Part shown: piece by piece, positions 30,624 through 38,804 of the stretch
Layout: the number at the start of each line of letters is the position of its first letter
How positions within the stretch are numbered: the first letter of the stretch is position 1
Assembly: GCF_010548375.1 (NCBI RefSeq)
Contig: NZ_JAAGLY010000001.1
Span: 806,001-870,000, forward strand
Length of the DNA: 64,000 nt
From: Streptomyces sp. SID13726
Lineage (GTDB): Bacteria > Actinomycetota > Actinomycetes > Streptomycetales > Streptomycetaceae
Direction of reading: 5' to 3'
Made by a program: the position numbers and the translations under genes
Notes under the pieces: generated by a model
What the model was told of the DNA's origin: nothing
Seen by the model: the letters and a program-made list of their open reading frames with translations, nothing else
Database searches by the model: none

Positions 30624-31811
30624 ATGGCTGAGGAAGTGATCGACCTGGGGGAGTACGGCGAGGCGTTCCGTACCGACCCGCATCCCGTGTACGCCGAGCT
30701 GCGTGCGCTCGGCGCCGTCCACCGGGTGCGACCGCCCGGCTCGGACGCCGGGTACGCGACGTGGCTCGTCGTCGGCCACGAGGAGGCGCGTGCCGCGCTC
30801 GCCGATCCGCGGCTCGCCAAGGACGGCCGCCGCATCGGGGTGACGTTCCACGACGAGCAGCTGATCGGCCGCCACCTGCTCGGCAGCGACCCGCCCGAGC
30901 ACACCCGGCTGCGCGGCCTGGTCTCCCGCGCCTTCACCATGCGCCGGGTGGAGCGCCTGCGGCCCAGGATCCAGGAGATCACCGACGACCTCCTCGACGC
31001 GATGCTGCCGCACGGCCGCGCCGACCTCGTGCGCTCCCTCGCCTACCCGCTGCCGATCACCGTGATTTGCGAACTCCTCGGCGTGCCCGAGATGGACCGC
31101 ACGGAGTTCCGCAAGCTTTCCACCGAGGCCGTGGCACCCACCAGCCCGGAGAGCCTGTACGACGCCATGCTGCGCCTCGGCGAGTACCTGGCGGAGCTGA
31201 TCGAGGACAAGCGCTGCGCGGGCCCGAGCGACGACCTGCTCGGCGACCTCATCCGGACCACCGCCGAGGACGGCGACCGGCTCTCCGCCGCGGAACTGCG
31301 CGGCATGGCCTTCATCCTGCTGATCGCGGGCCACGAGACCACGGTCAACCTCATCACCAACGCCGTCCACGCCCTGCTGACCCACCCCGACCAACTCGCC
31401 GCCCTGCGCGCCGACATGAGCCTGATCGACGGCGCGGTCGAGGAGGCGCTGCGCTACGAGGGCCCGGTGGAGAACGCGACGTTCCGGTACGCCGCCGAGC
31501 CCGTGGAGATCGCGGGGCGCACCATCGCCGAGGGCGACCCGGTGATGATCTGCCTCAGCGCGGCCGACCGCGACGACTCCCGCTACCCGGCCCCGGACCG
31601 CTTCGACATCCGCCGTGACCCCCGCGGCCACCTCGCCTTCGGCCACGGCATCCACTTCTGCCTGGGCGCCCCGCTTGCCCGCCTGGAGGCCCGCACCGCG
31701 ATCGGGACCCTGCTGGACCGCGCCCCGGACCTCGCCCTCGACGGACCGGCGGGGGAGTGGCTGCCGGGGATGCTGATCAGGGGGGTGCGGAGCCTGCCGG
31801 TGCGGTGGTGA
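30624..31811 (+). CDS. Cytochrome P450
   Basis: 395 residues, a bacterial class I P450. The I-helix motif is AGHETTVNLI, the K-helix ExxR is EEALR, and heme binding is FGHGIHFCLGAPLAR with ligand C346. HLLGSDPPEHTRLRGLVSRAFT is the C-helix region typical of CYP105/107-type enzymes. It needs an external ferredoxin and reductase; neither is adjacent. I chose the ATG at 30624 after a very strong ribosome binding site (GAAGGGGGAG). It lies close behind the two-component genes, with no biosynthetic cluster around it, so the substrate cannot be inferred. Confidence 0.93.
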   Translation: MAEEVIDLGEYGEAFRTDPHPVYAELRALGAVHRVRPPGSDAGYATWLVVGHEEARAALADPRLAKDGRRIGVTFHDEQLIGRHLLGSDPPEHTRLRGLVSRAFTMRRVERLRPRIQEITDDLLDAMLPHGRADLVRSLAYPLPITVICELLGVPEMDRTEFRKLSTEAVAPTSPESLYDAMLRLGEYLAELIEDKRCAGPSDDLLGDLIRTTAEDGDRLSAAELRGMAFILLIAGHETTVNLITNAVHALLTHPDQLAALRADMSLIDGAVEEALRYEGPVENATFRYAAEPVEIAGRTIAEGDPVMICLSAADRDDSRYPAPDRFDIRRDPRGHLAFGHGIHFCLGAPLARLEARTAIGTLLDRAPDLALDGPAGEWLPGMLIRGVRSLPVRW

Positions 31812-31863
31812 AGCCCGGTGGTCCCGGGCGGGTTCAGAGGGCCTCGGCGGGCCCCGGTGGGTT

Positions 31864-32889
31864 TCAGAACGCGGCGGCGGCGCTCGCGCCGCCCGGGATC
31901 TCCGCCAGCCGTACGGCCCGGCGCTCCCGCCGGGACACCTCGCACGCCTCGGCGATCCGCAGTGCCTGCAGGGCCTCGCGGCCGTCGCAGGGGTTGGCTC
32001 TCTCGCCCCGGACCACCTCGATGAACGCGGCCAGCTCGGCCTCGTAGGCCGGTCCGAACCGCTCCAGGAACCCGGTCCACGGCTTGTCCGCGGCGGGCGG
32101 CCCCGTGGGCTCGGTGGACGCGATGGGCGTACGGTCGTCCAGGCCCACCACGACCTGGTCCAGCTCGCCGGCCAGCTCCATGCGCACGTCGTACCCGGCG
32201 CCGTTCATCCGGGTCGCCGTGGCCGTCGCGAGGGTCCCGTCGTCGAGCGTGAGCAGGGCGGCGGCGGTGTCGACGTCCCCCGCGGCCCGGAACATCGGCG
32301 GACCGGCGTCGGACCCGGCCGCGTACACGTCGACGATCTCGTGCCCGGTCACCCAGCGCAGGATGTCGAAGTCGTGGATCAGGGTGTCCCGGTACAGCCC
32401 GCCGGACAGCGGCAGCCACTCGGGCGGCGGCGGTGCCTGGTCGGAGGTCAGCGCCCGCACGGTGTGCAGCCGTCCCAGCCGCCCTGAGCGCACGGCCTCC
32501 CGCGCACCCGTGTAGCCCGTGTCGAAGCGGCGCTGGAAGCCCATCTGGAGAATCGTCCCGGCGGTCTCCACCTCGGCGATCGCGTGCAGCGTGCCGGGCA
32601 GGTCCAGGGCGATGGGCTTCTCGCAGAACACCGGCAGTCCCGAGCGCGCCGCCCGCCCGATCAGCTCGGCGTGGGCCGAGGTCGCCGTGGTGATCACCAC
32701 GGCGTCCACGCCCCATTTGAAGATCTCGTCGACGCCCGGCGCCGCGGTCTCCCCGAGGCGCTGGGCGAGCTCCTGGGCCCGCCCGCCGTTCGCGTCCGTG
32801 ACGATTAAGGAACCGACCTCCCGATGGCGGCTGAGCGTGTTCGCATGAATGGTGCCGATGCGGCCCGTCCCTATGACCCCGATGCGCAT
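31864..32889 (-). CDS. Gfo/Idh/MocA family oxidoreductase (inositol 2-dehydrogenase-like)
   Basis: 341 residues. The Rossmann start is MRIGVIGTGRIGTIHA, followed by the EKP motif (FCEKPIALD) with the catalytic Lys. The C-terminal domain has MGFQRRFDTGY and LYRDTLIHDFDILRWV, the His/Asp segment of IolG-type enzymes. It probably oxidises a cyclitol or sugar with NAD(P). The ATG at 32889 is six bases after a -10 element, so it is likely leaderless. It is divergent from a GntR regulator that probably controls it; a sugar-type kinase (ROK) follows that regulator. Confidence 0.9.
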   Translation of the reverse strand: MRIGVIGTGRIGTIHANTLSRHREVGSLIVTDANGGRAQELAQRLGETAAPGVDEIFKWGVDAVVITTATSAHAELIGRAARSGLPVFCEKPIALDLPGTLHAIAEVETAGTILQMGFQRRFDTGYTGAREAVRSGRLGRLHTVRALTSDQAPPPPEWLPLSGGLYRDTLIHDFDILRWVTGHEIVDVYAAGSDAGPPMFRAAGDVDTAAALLTLDDGTLATATATRMNGAGYDVRMELAGELDQVVVGLDDRTPIASTEPTGPPAADKPWTGFLERFGPAYEAELAAFIEVVRGERANPCDGREALQALRIAEACEVSRRERRAVRLAEIPGGASAAAAF

Positions 32890-32895
32890 GTGAAC

Positions 32896-32941
32896 AAAAT
32901 GTGGTCGCGAACCCCGCGCTGTCAATCCGTATGTCCGGACA
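32896..32941 (-). promoter_or_regulatory. Promoter of the Gfo/Idh gene with adjoining palindrome
   Basis: On the minus strand TTGACA (32920-32925), 18 bases, then CATTTT (32896-32901), six bases before the ATG. The perfect palindrome TGTCCGGACA (32932-32941) lies just upstream of the -35 and is the best candidate for the GntR operator. Confidence 0.5.
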
Positions 32942-32992
32942 ATCTGACTACACGACTTCCCGTCAACAACGCACGGAGCTACGCTCGCTCCC

Positions 32993-33757
32993 GTGCCGAA
33001 ACCAGAAGTAGACCCGACCGTGACGCTTGAGCTCAGTGTGGACCGCGGCAGCCCGGTGCCGTTGTACTTCCAGCTGTCCCAGCAGCTGGAGGCGGCGATC
33101 GAGCACGGAACCCTCACCCCCGGCAGCCTGCTGGGCAACGAGATCGAGCTCGCCGCCCGGCTCGGCCTGTCCCGGCCCACGGTCCGCCAGGCCATCCAGT
33201 CGCTCGTCGACAAGGGCCTGCTCGTGCGCCGCCGCGGGGTCGGCACCCAGGTCGTGCACAGCCAGGTCAAGCGCCCCCTGGAGCTCAGCAGCCTCTACGA
33301 CGACCTGGAGGCGGCCGGGCAGCGCCCCGCGACGAAGGTCCTGGTCAACACCGTCGTCACCGCCACCGCCGAGATCGCCGCGGCACTCGGCGTCCCCGAG
33401 GGCAGCGACGTGCACCGCGTGGAACGCCTCCGCCTCGCCCACGGCGAGCCGATGGCCCACCTCTGCAACTACATCCCCCCGGCCCTCCTCGACCTCGACA
33501 CCGCCCAGCTGGAGACCACCGGCCTGTACCGCATGATGCGCACGGCCGGAATCACCCTCCACAGCGCCCGTCAGACGATCGGCGCGCGAGCGGCCACGAC
33601 AGCGGAGGCGGAACGTCTGGCCGAGGAGACCGGCGCCCCCCTCCTCACGATGCAGCGCGTGACGTTCGACGACACGGGCAGAGCGGTCGAGTACGGCACG
33701 CACACGTACCGGCCGACGCGCTACTCATTCGAATTCCAGCTGCTGGTGCGCCCCTAG
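32993..33757 (+). CDS. GntR family regulator (HutC/UTRA type)
   Basis: 254 residues. The N-terminal GntR winged helix (about 12-85) shows VPLYFQLSQQLEAAI, LLGNEIELAARLGLSRPTVRQAIQ and a GLLVRRRGVGTQV wing. The C-terminal UTRA effector domain (about 95-250) has VHRVERLRLAHGEPMAHL and ends YRPTRYSFEFQLLV. UTRA domains bind small sugars or amino acids. GTG at 32993 is used; GTG 33020 is possible. It is divergent from the Gfo/Idh dehydrogenase gene, with a palindrome between them, so it likely represses that gene. Confidence 0.9.
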   Translation: MPKPEVDPTVTLELSVDRGSPVPLYFQLSQQLEAAIEHGTLTPGSLLGNEIELAARLGLSRPTVRQAIQSLVDKGLLVRRRGVGTQVVHSQVKRPLELSSLYDDLEAAGQRPATKVLVNTVVTATAEIAAALGVPEGSDVHRVERLRLAHGEPMAHLCNYIPPALLDLDTAQLETTGLYRMMRTAGITLHSARQTIGARAATTAEAERLAEETGAPLLTMQRVTFDDTGRAVEYGTHTYRPTRYSFEFQLLVRP

Positions 33758-33864
33758 AGCGACGTGGCCGGCCCCCACGCACTTGCGGGCGGCGGCGAAT
33801 CGCACACCCCCCTGTGCTGCCCCGTTCGGCACCTCGTGTGAGCGTGCGGCAGAATCGGGCCTTG

Positions 33865-35013
33865 ATGAGCACCTACGGCAACTTCAGCGCCCCCATAGGC
33901 TCCCGCCGCGCCCCCGCCCTGCGAACGGTGGGCACGAGGGAACGCCGCTCACACCTGACCGCACCCCGCGTGCCGACGGTGGGCATCGACATCGGCGGCA
34001 CCAAGGTCATGGCGGGTGTCGTCGACGCCGACGGCAACATCCTGGAGAAGGTCCGCACCGAGACCCCGGACAAGTCCAAGAGCCCCAAAGTCGTCGAGGA
34101 CACCATCGTCGAACTGGTCCTGGACCTCTCCGACCGCCACGACGTCCACGCCGTCGGCATCGGCGCGGCCGGCTGGGTCGACGCCGACCGCAACCGCGTG
34201 CTGTTCGCCCCCCACCTGTCCTGGCGCAACGAGCCGCTGCGGGACCGTATCGCCGGTCGCCTCGCGGTCCCCGTCCTGGTGGACAACGACGCCAACACCG
34301 CCGCCTGGGCCGAGTGGCGCTTCGGCGCCGGACGCGGCGAGGACCACCTCGTCATGATCACGCTGGGCACCGGCATCGGCGGCGCGATCCTGGAGGACGG
34401 CCAGGTCAAGCGCGGCAAGTACGGCGTCGCCGGCGAGTTCGGCCATATGCAGGTCGTGCCCGGCGGCCACCGCTGCCCGTGCGGCAACCGCGGCTGCTGG
34501 GAGCAGTACAGCTCCGGGAACGCGCTGGTCAGGGAGGCCAGGGAGCTGGCCGCCGCCGACTCCCCGGTGGCGTACGGGATCATCGAGCACGTCAAGGGCA
34601 ACATCGGCGACATCACCGGCCCGATGATCACCGAGCTGGCCCGCGAGGGCGACGCGATGTGCATCGAGCTGCTCCAGGACATCGGCCAGTGGCTCGGCGT
34701 CGGCATCGCCAACCTGGCCGCCGCCCTCGACCCGTCCTGCTTCGTCATCGGCGGCGGTGTCTCGGCCGCCGACGACCTGCTGATCGGCCCCGCGCGGGAC
34801 GCCTTCAAGCGCCAGCTCACCGGCCGCGGCTACCGCCCCGAGGCCCGTATCGCCCGCGCCCAGCTCGGCCCCGAGGCCGGCATGGTCGGCGCCGCAGACC
34901 TCGCCCGCCTGGTCGCCCGCCGCTTCCGGCGCGCCAACCGGCGCCGGGTGGAGCGGCACGAGCGCTACGAGCGGTACGTGGAGGCCCGCCGCACGTCGAG
35001 GGACACCGCATGA
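33865..35013 (+). CDS. ROK family sugar kinase
   Basis: 382 residues. An unusually basic, proline-containing leader (1-38) precedes the ROK kinase core: VGIDIGGTKVMAG (phosphate loop, 40-52), VDNDANTAAWAEW with the catalytic Asp, GTGIGGAIL, and the zinc site GHRCPCGNRGCWEQ. ROK glucokinases phosphorylate glucose or another hexose with ATP. Whether this is a housekeeping glucokinase or a paralogue for another sugar cannot be told. The ATG at 33865 is followed by the leader; a start near residue 38 would also give a full kinase. It overlaps the next gene by ATGA. Confidence 0.9.
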   Translation: MSTYGNFSAPIGSRRAPALRTVGTRERRSHLTAPRVPTVGIDIGGTKVMAGVVDADGNILEKVRTETPDKSKSPKVVEDTIVELVLDLSDRHDVHAVGIGAAGWVDADRNRVLFAPHLSWRNEPLRDRIAGRLAVPVLVDNDANTAAWAEWRFGAGRGEDHLVMITLGTGIGGAILEDGQVKRGKYGVAGEFGHMQVVPGGHRCPCGNRGCWEQYSSGNALVREARELAAADSPVAYGIIEHVKGNIGDITGPMITELAREGDAMCIELLQDIGQWLGVGIANLAAALDPSCFVIGGGVSAADDLLIGPARDAFKRQLTGRGYRPEARIARAQLGPEAGMVGAADLARLVARRFRRANRRRVERHERYERYVEARRTSRDTA

Positions 35014-35594
35014 CGGCATCCCTGCCGCGCCAGGCCACGGCGCCCCCCGACGAGCCGCAGCGCCCCACCGAGGACCGCCAGCACCGGATCCGCCGCCGGG
35101 CGATCACCCTGCTCATCATCGTGCTGCTCATCGGCGTCCCGGCCGGCTACCTGGTGATCTCCGCCAACCAGAGCCGCGACAGCGGCAAGGACAAGGAGGA
35201 GAAGTACTCGGCGACCGGCCTCACCCCCGGCTGGCCCTCCAAGGTCCAGCGCCGCCTCTACCAGGTGCCGGTCCCGCACCCCTCCGACCTCGTCGCCTCC
35301 TACGAGACCAACAACTGGAAGACCAGCCGCCTCTACGTCCAGTTCCGGACGACCGACGCGGGCCTGGACGCCTTCCTCACCGGCATGGGCGTCAGCCGCG
35401 CCGACCTCAAGAGGGGCGACGTCTCCATCGGCGAGCGCGACCAGAAGGTCACCGGCTGGAAGTTCACCGAGATGAACCGGTGGTGGGGCCTGACCCACGC
35501 GCAGAAGGACCCGGCGCCCACCCAGGACGTCATGATCAACATGGCCGTGCCGAGCAAGCCCAGGGTCTACGTCGTCTCACGCACCGTTCCGTGA
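35010..35594 (+). CDS. Single-pass membrane protein, coupled to the ROK kinase
   Basis: 194 residues. A cytoplasmic basic start is followed by one membrane helix (about 31-51: AITLLIIVLLIGVPAGYLVI) and an external domain of 140 residues with GWPSKVQRRLYQVPVPHP, LYVQFRTTDAGLDAFL and MNRWWGLTHAQKD. There are no cysteines. I do not recognise the family. Its ATG overlaps the stop of the ROK kinase gene (ATGA), so expression is linked, but a functional link is not evident. Confidence 0.78.
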   Translation: MTASLPRQATAPPDEPQRPTEDRQHRIRRRAITLLIIVLLIGVPAGYLVISANQSRDSGKDKEEKYSATGLTPGWPSKVQRRLYQVPVPHPSDLVASYETNNWKTSRLYVQFRTTDAGLDAFLTGMGVSRADLKRGDVSIGERDQKVTGWKFTEMNRWWGLTHAQKDPAPTQDVMINMAVPSKPRVYVVSRTVP

Positions 35595-35614
35595 TCTGTC
35601 CGCTCCGGTGAGCG

Positions 35615-35650
35615 GGCCTGGGCCTGGGTCTGGGTCTGGGTCTGGGCCTG
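35615..35650. repeat. Hexanucleotide repeat tract
   Basis: About six copies of [GC][CT]CTGGG (G-C-C-T-G-G and G-T-C-T-G-G variants) in the intergenic region before the SNF2 gene, followed by related CCTGCC units. It is a simple repeat prone to slippage. Confidence 0.75.
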
Positions 35651-35759
35651 CCCGGCCCTGCCTGGCCCAGTCCAGCCCGTCGCCGGAGCCGATTGTCAGA
35701 CCCCGCCCGTAGAGTCGAAGACGACTGATCCGACATGCGGGCGGGAGGTGACAGGACGT

Positions 35760-38700
35760 ATGACCGACAGGGCTGTGGTGGTGGCTGAGCGCGGGGGCGA
35801 GCGGCGGGATGAGCAGCGGGGGTCGGCCGAGCGCAGGGGTGAGCCGCAGAGGTTGGCCGAGCGCAGGGGTGCGTCGCAGGGGGTGACCGTCCCCGTCCGG
35901 CTCGCCGCCGTCTACCTGCCCGCGCCTCTCCCGCGCGCGGGCCGGATCGCGTTCTGGGACCCCGAGGGCGCGCCCCTTCCGACGGGGGACCTCGAAGCGC
36001 TCGGCACAGACACCGGCCACCTGCCCACCGCCTCCGCACGGCAGGGTGAGGACCCCTCGATCGCCGACGTCCTCGCCGCGGGGCCCGAGTCGCGCGACGG
36101 CGGTCCGCCGCTCGTCGAGCACATCGACCTCACTGTCGTACGGCCGCACGGCCCGGGGGTCCGGCGCCGCACCGCCCCCGCGCTGTCCCTCCCGCTCGGC
36201 GAGGCCCTGCCGCTCCTCGTCCGGGCCCGGAGCGACCCCGCAGCGCATCCCGCCACCGCCTGCTGGGGCGCGGCAGCCCTGCACGCACTGCGGCTGACCG
36301 CCCGCGGCCGGCTGCTGCCCGGCCTCACCTCCGGCGGCCACGACGCCTGGCGGGCCGGCCCGCTGGACCCCGGCGACATCGCGCACCTGCGCGCGATCGC
36401 GGCCGCCCTGCCGTACGAGGGCCACGCGGTACCGCTGCCCGGCCCCGGCCCGCTCCGACTGCCCGAGCCGGAAGCGCTGATGCGGTCCTTCCTGGACGCG
36501 GTCGCCGACACCCTGCCCCGCACCCCCGCCGCCCCGTACGCGTCCGGCAAGCCCTTCGCGGCCCGCGCGGCCCAGCGGCTGCCGCACGCCCAGGACTGGG
36601 CCGCCGAGGTCGCCGCCGGCATGGACGCGGGCGTGCGGGTCTCGCTCCGTCTGGACCTGTCGGCCTACCACCTGTTCAACCGCGAGGACACCGGAGCGCG
36701 CAGCGCGGGCGCGGCGATCGTCCAGGTGCACAGCCTCGCCGACCCGACCCTCGTGACCGACGCGGCGACCCTGTGGGCGGGGGCCGCCGACGCCGTCTTC
36801 GGACCACGCGCACGCGTGGACGCCGCTCTCGCGGTGCGGCGCGCGGCCAGGGTCTGGCCGCCTCTGGACCGGCTCTCCGAGCAGGACGTCCCCGACGTAC
36901 TGGCCCTGTCCGACGAGGAGTTGGGCGATCTGCTCGGCGTGGCGGCGTCCCGGCTCGCCGCCGCCGGAGTGGCCGTGCACTGGCCGCGCGACCTCGCCCA
37001 GGACCTCACCGCGGCCGCCGTGGTCCGGTCCGCGCCGGGCGCGGCGACCGACGGCACCGGCTTCTTCGAGAGCGAGGAACTCCTCCAGTTCCGCTGGCAG
37101 TTGGCGCTCGGCGGCGACCCGCTCAGCGAGGCCGAGATGGACGAGCTGGCGGAGGCCCACCGACCCGTCGTACGCCTCAGGGACCAGTGGGTCCTGGTCG
37201 ACCCGGCCCTGGTCCGCAAGGCCCGCAAGCGCGAACTGGGACTGCTCGACCCGGTCGACGCGCTCTCCGTCGCCCTCACCGGCAGCGCCGAGGTCGACGG
37301 CGAGGCGGTGGAGGCCGTGCCGGTCGGCGCGCTCGCCGCGCTGCGCGACCGGCTGACGGCCGGGGTGCTCCCCGCCGAGCCGCCGCCGGGCCTGCACGCC
37401 ACCCTCCGCGACTACCAACTCCGCGGACTGGCCTGGCTGGACCTCATGACCTCGCTCGGCCTCGGCGGCTGTCTCGCCGACGACATGGGGCTCGGCAAGA
37501 CGATCACCGTCATCGCCCTGCACCTGCGCCGGGCGCGCCGCGAGCCGACCCTCGTCGTCTGCCCCGCCTCCCTCCTCGGCAACTGGCAGCGGGAGATCAC
37601 CCGGTTCGCACCCGGCGTCCCGGTCCGCCGCTTCCACGGCCCGGAGCGCACCCTGGACGGCCTCGACGGCGGCTTCGTCCTCACGACATACGGCACCATG
37701 CGGTCGACCGCGCCGCGACTGGCCGAACAGCACTGGGGCATGGTCGTCGCGGACGAGGCCCAGCACGTCAAGAACCCGTACTCGGCGACCGCGAAGGCCC
37801 TGCGCACCATCCCGTCACCCGCGCGCGTGGCCCTGACCGGCACCCCGGTCGAGAACAACCTCTCCGAGCTGTGGGCGCTGCTCGACTGGACGACCCCCGG
37901 ACTGCTCGGCCCCCTGAAGTCCTTCCGCGCCCGGCACGCGCGCGCGGTGGAGAACGGCGAGGACGAACAGGCGGTGACCCGGCTCGCCCGGCTGGTCCGG
38001 CCCTTCCTCCTGCGCCGCAAGAAGTCCGACCCGGGCATCGTCCCGGAACTCCCGCCCAAGACGGAGACCGACCACCCCGTCCCGCTCACCCGCGAACAGG
38101 CCTCCCTGTACGAGGCGGTGGTGCGCGAGTCGATGCTGGCGATCGAGACGGCGGAGGGCATCGCGCGCAGAGGGCTGGTGCTCAAGCTGCTCGGAGCGCT
38201 GAAGCAGATCTGCGACCACCCCGCGCTGTACCTCAAGGAGGAGGTCCCGCCCGCGGCCGGCGACCGCATGGCCACCCGCTCCGGCAAACTCGCCCTGCTG
38301 GACGAGCTGTTGGACACCCTGCTGGCCGAGGACGGCTCGGCGATCGTCTTCACCCAGTACGTGGGCATGGCCCGCCTGATCACTTCCCACCTCGCCGCCC
38401 GCGCGGTCCCGGTGGACATGCTGCACGGGGGGACGCCGGTGCCGGAGCGGGAGCGCATGGTGGACCGTTTCCAGAGCGGCGCGATCCCCGTCCTGGTCCT
38501 GTCCCTGAAGGCCGCGGGCACCGGCCTCAATCTCACCCGCGCGGGCCATGTCGTCCACTTCGACCGCTGGTGGAACCCGGCCGTCGAGGAACAGGCCACC
38601 GACCGCGCCTACCGCATCGGCCAGACCCAGCCCGTCCAGGTCCACCGCCTGATCACCGAGGGCACCGTCGAGGACCGCATCGCCGAAATGCTCGAATCCA

Positions 38701-38804
38701 AGCGCGCCCTCGCCGACGCGATCCTCGGCTCCGGCGAGTCCGCCCTCACAGAACTGACCGACCACGAACTCACCGACCTGGTCTCCCTGAGGAGGCCGTC
38801 ATGA
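35760..38804 (+). CDS. SNF2/SWI2 family DEAD/DEAH-type helicase-like ATPase
   Basis: 1014 residues. The N-terminal half (about 1-530) is the bacterial SNF2 accessory region, with a repetitive charged start (two copies of an AERRG-type unit). The motor begins near 545. Motif I is DDMGLGKT (K580), motif Ia VVCPASLLGNW, motif II DEAQ (665-668), motif III ALTGTPVENNLSELW, motif IV IVFTQYVGM, motif V GTGLNLTRAGHVVHFD, and motif VI ATDRAYRIGQTQ. It translocates on DNA or remodels nucleoprotein using ATP. The ATG at 35760 is preferred over GTG 35748. It overlaps the following SWIM gene (ATGA); such SNF2-SWIM pairs recur in actinobacteria and probably act together. Confidence 0.93.
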   Translation: MTDRAVVVAERGGERRDEQRGSAERRGEPQRLAERRGASQGVTVPVRLAAVYLPAPLPRAGRIAFWDPEGAPLPTGDLEALGTDTGHLPTASARQGEDPSIADVLAAGPESRDGGPPLVEHIDLTVVRPHGPGVRRRTAPALSLPLGEALPLLVRARSDPAAHPATACWGAAALHALRLTARGRLLPGLTSGGHDAWRAGPLDPGDIAHLRAIAAALPYEGHAVPLPGPGPLRLPEPEALMRSFLDAVADTLPRTPAAPYASGKPFAARAAQRLPHAQDWAAEVAAGMDAGVRVSLRLDLSAYHLFNREDTGARSAGAAIVQVHSLADPTLVTDAATLWAGAADAVFGPRARVDAALAVRRAARVWPPLDRLSEQDVPDVLALSDEELGDLLGVAASRLAAAGVAVHWPRDLAQDLTAAAVVRSAPGAATDGTGFFESEELLQFRWQLALGGDPLSEAEMDELAEAHRPVVRLRDQWVLVDPALVRKARKRELGLLDPVDALSVALTGSAEVDGEAVEAVPVGALAALRDRLTAGVLPAEPPPGLHATLRDYQLRGLAWLDLMTSLGLGGCLADDMGLGKTITVIALHLRRARREPTLVVCPASLLGNWQREITRFAPGVPVRRFHGPERTLDGLDGGFVLTTYGTMRSTAPRLAEQHWGMVVADEAQHVKNPYSATAKALRTIPSPARVALTGTPVENNLSELWALLDWTTPGLLGPLKSFRARHARAVENGEDEQAVTRLARLVRPFLLRRKKSDPGIVPELPPKTETDHPVPLTREQASLYEAVVRESMLAIETAEGIARRGLVLKLLGALKQICDHPALYLKEEVPPAAGDRMATRSGKLALLDELLDTLLAEDGSAIVFTQYVGMARLITSHLAARAVPVDMLHGGTPVPERERMVDRFQSGAIPVLVLSLKAAGTGLNLTRAGHVVHFDRWWNPAVEEQATDRAYRIGQTQPVQVHRLITEGTVEDRIAEMLESKRALADAILGSGESALTELTDHELTDLVSLRRPS

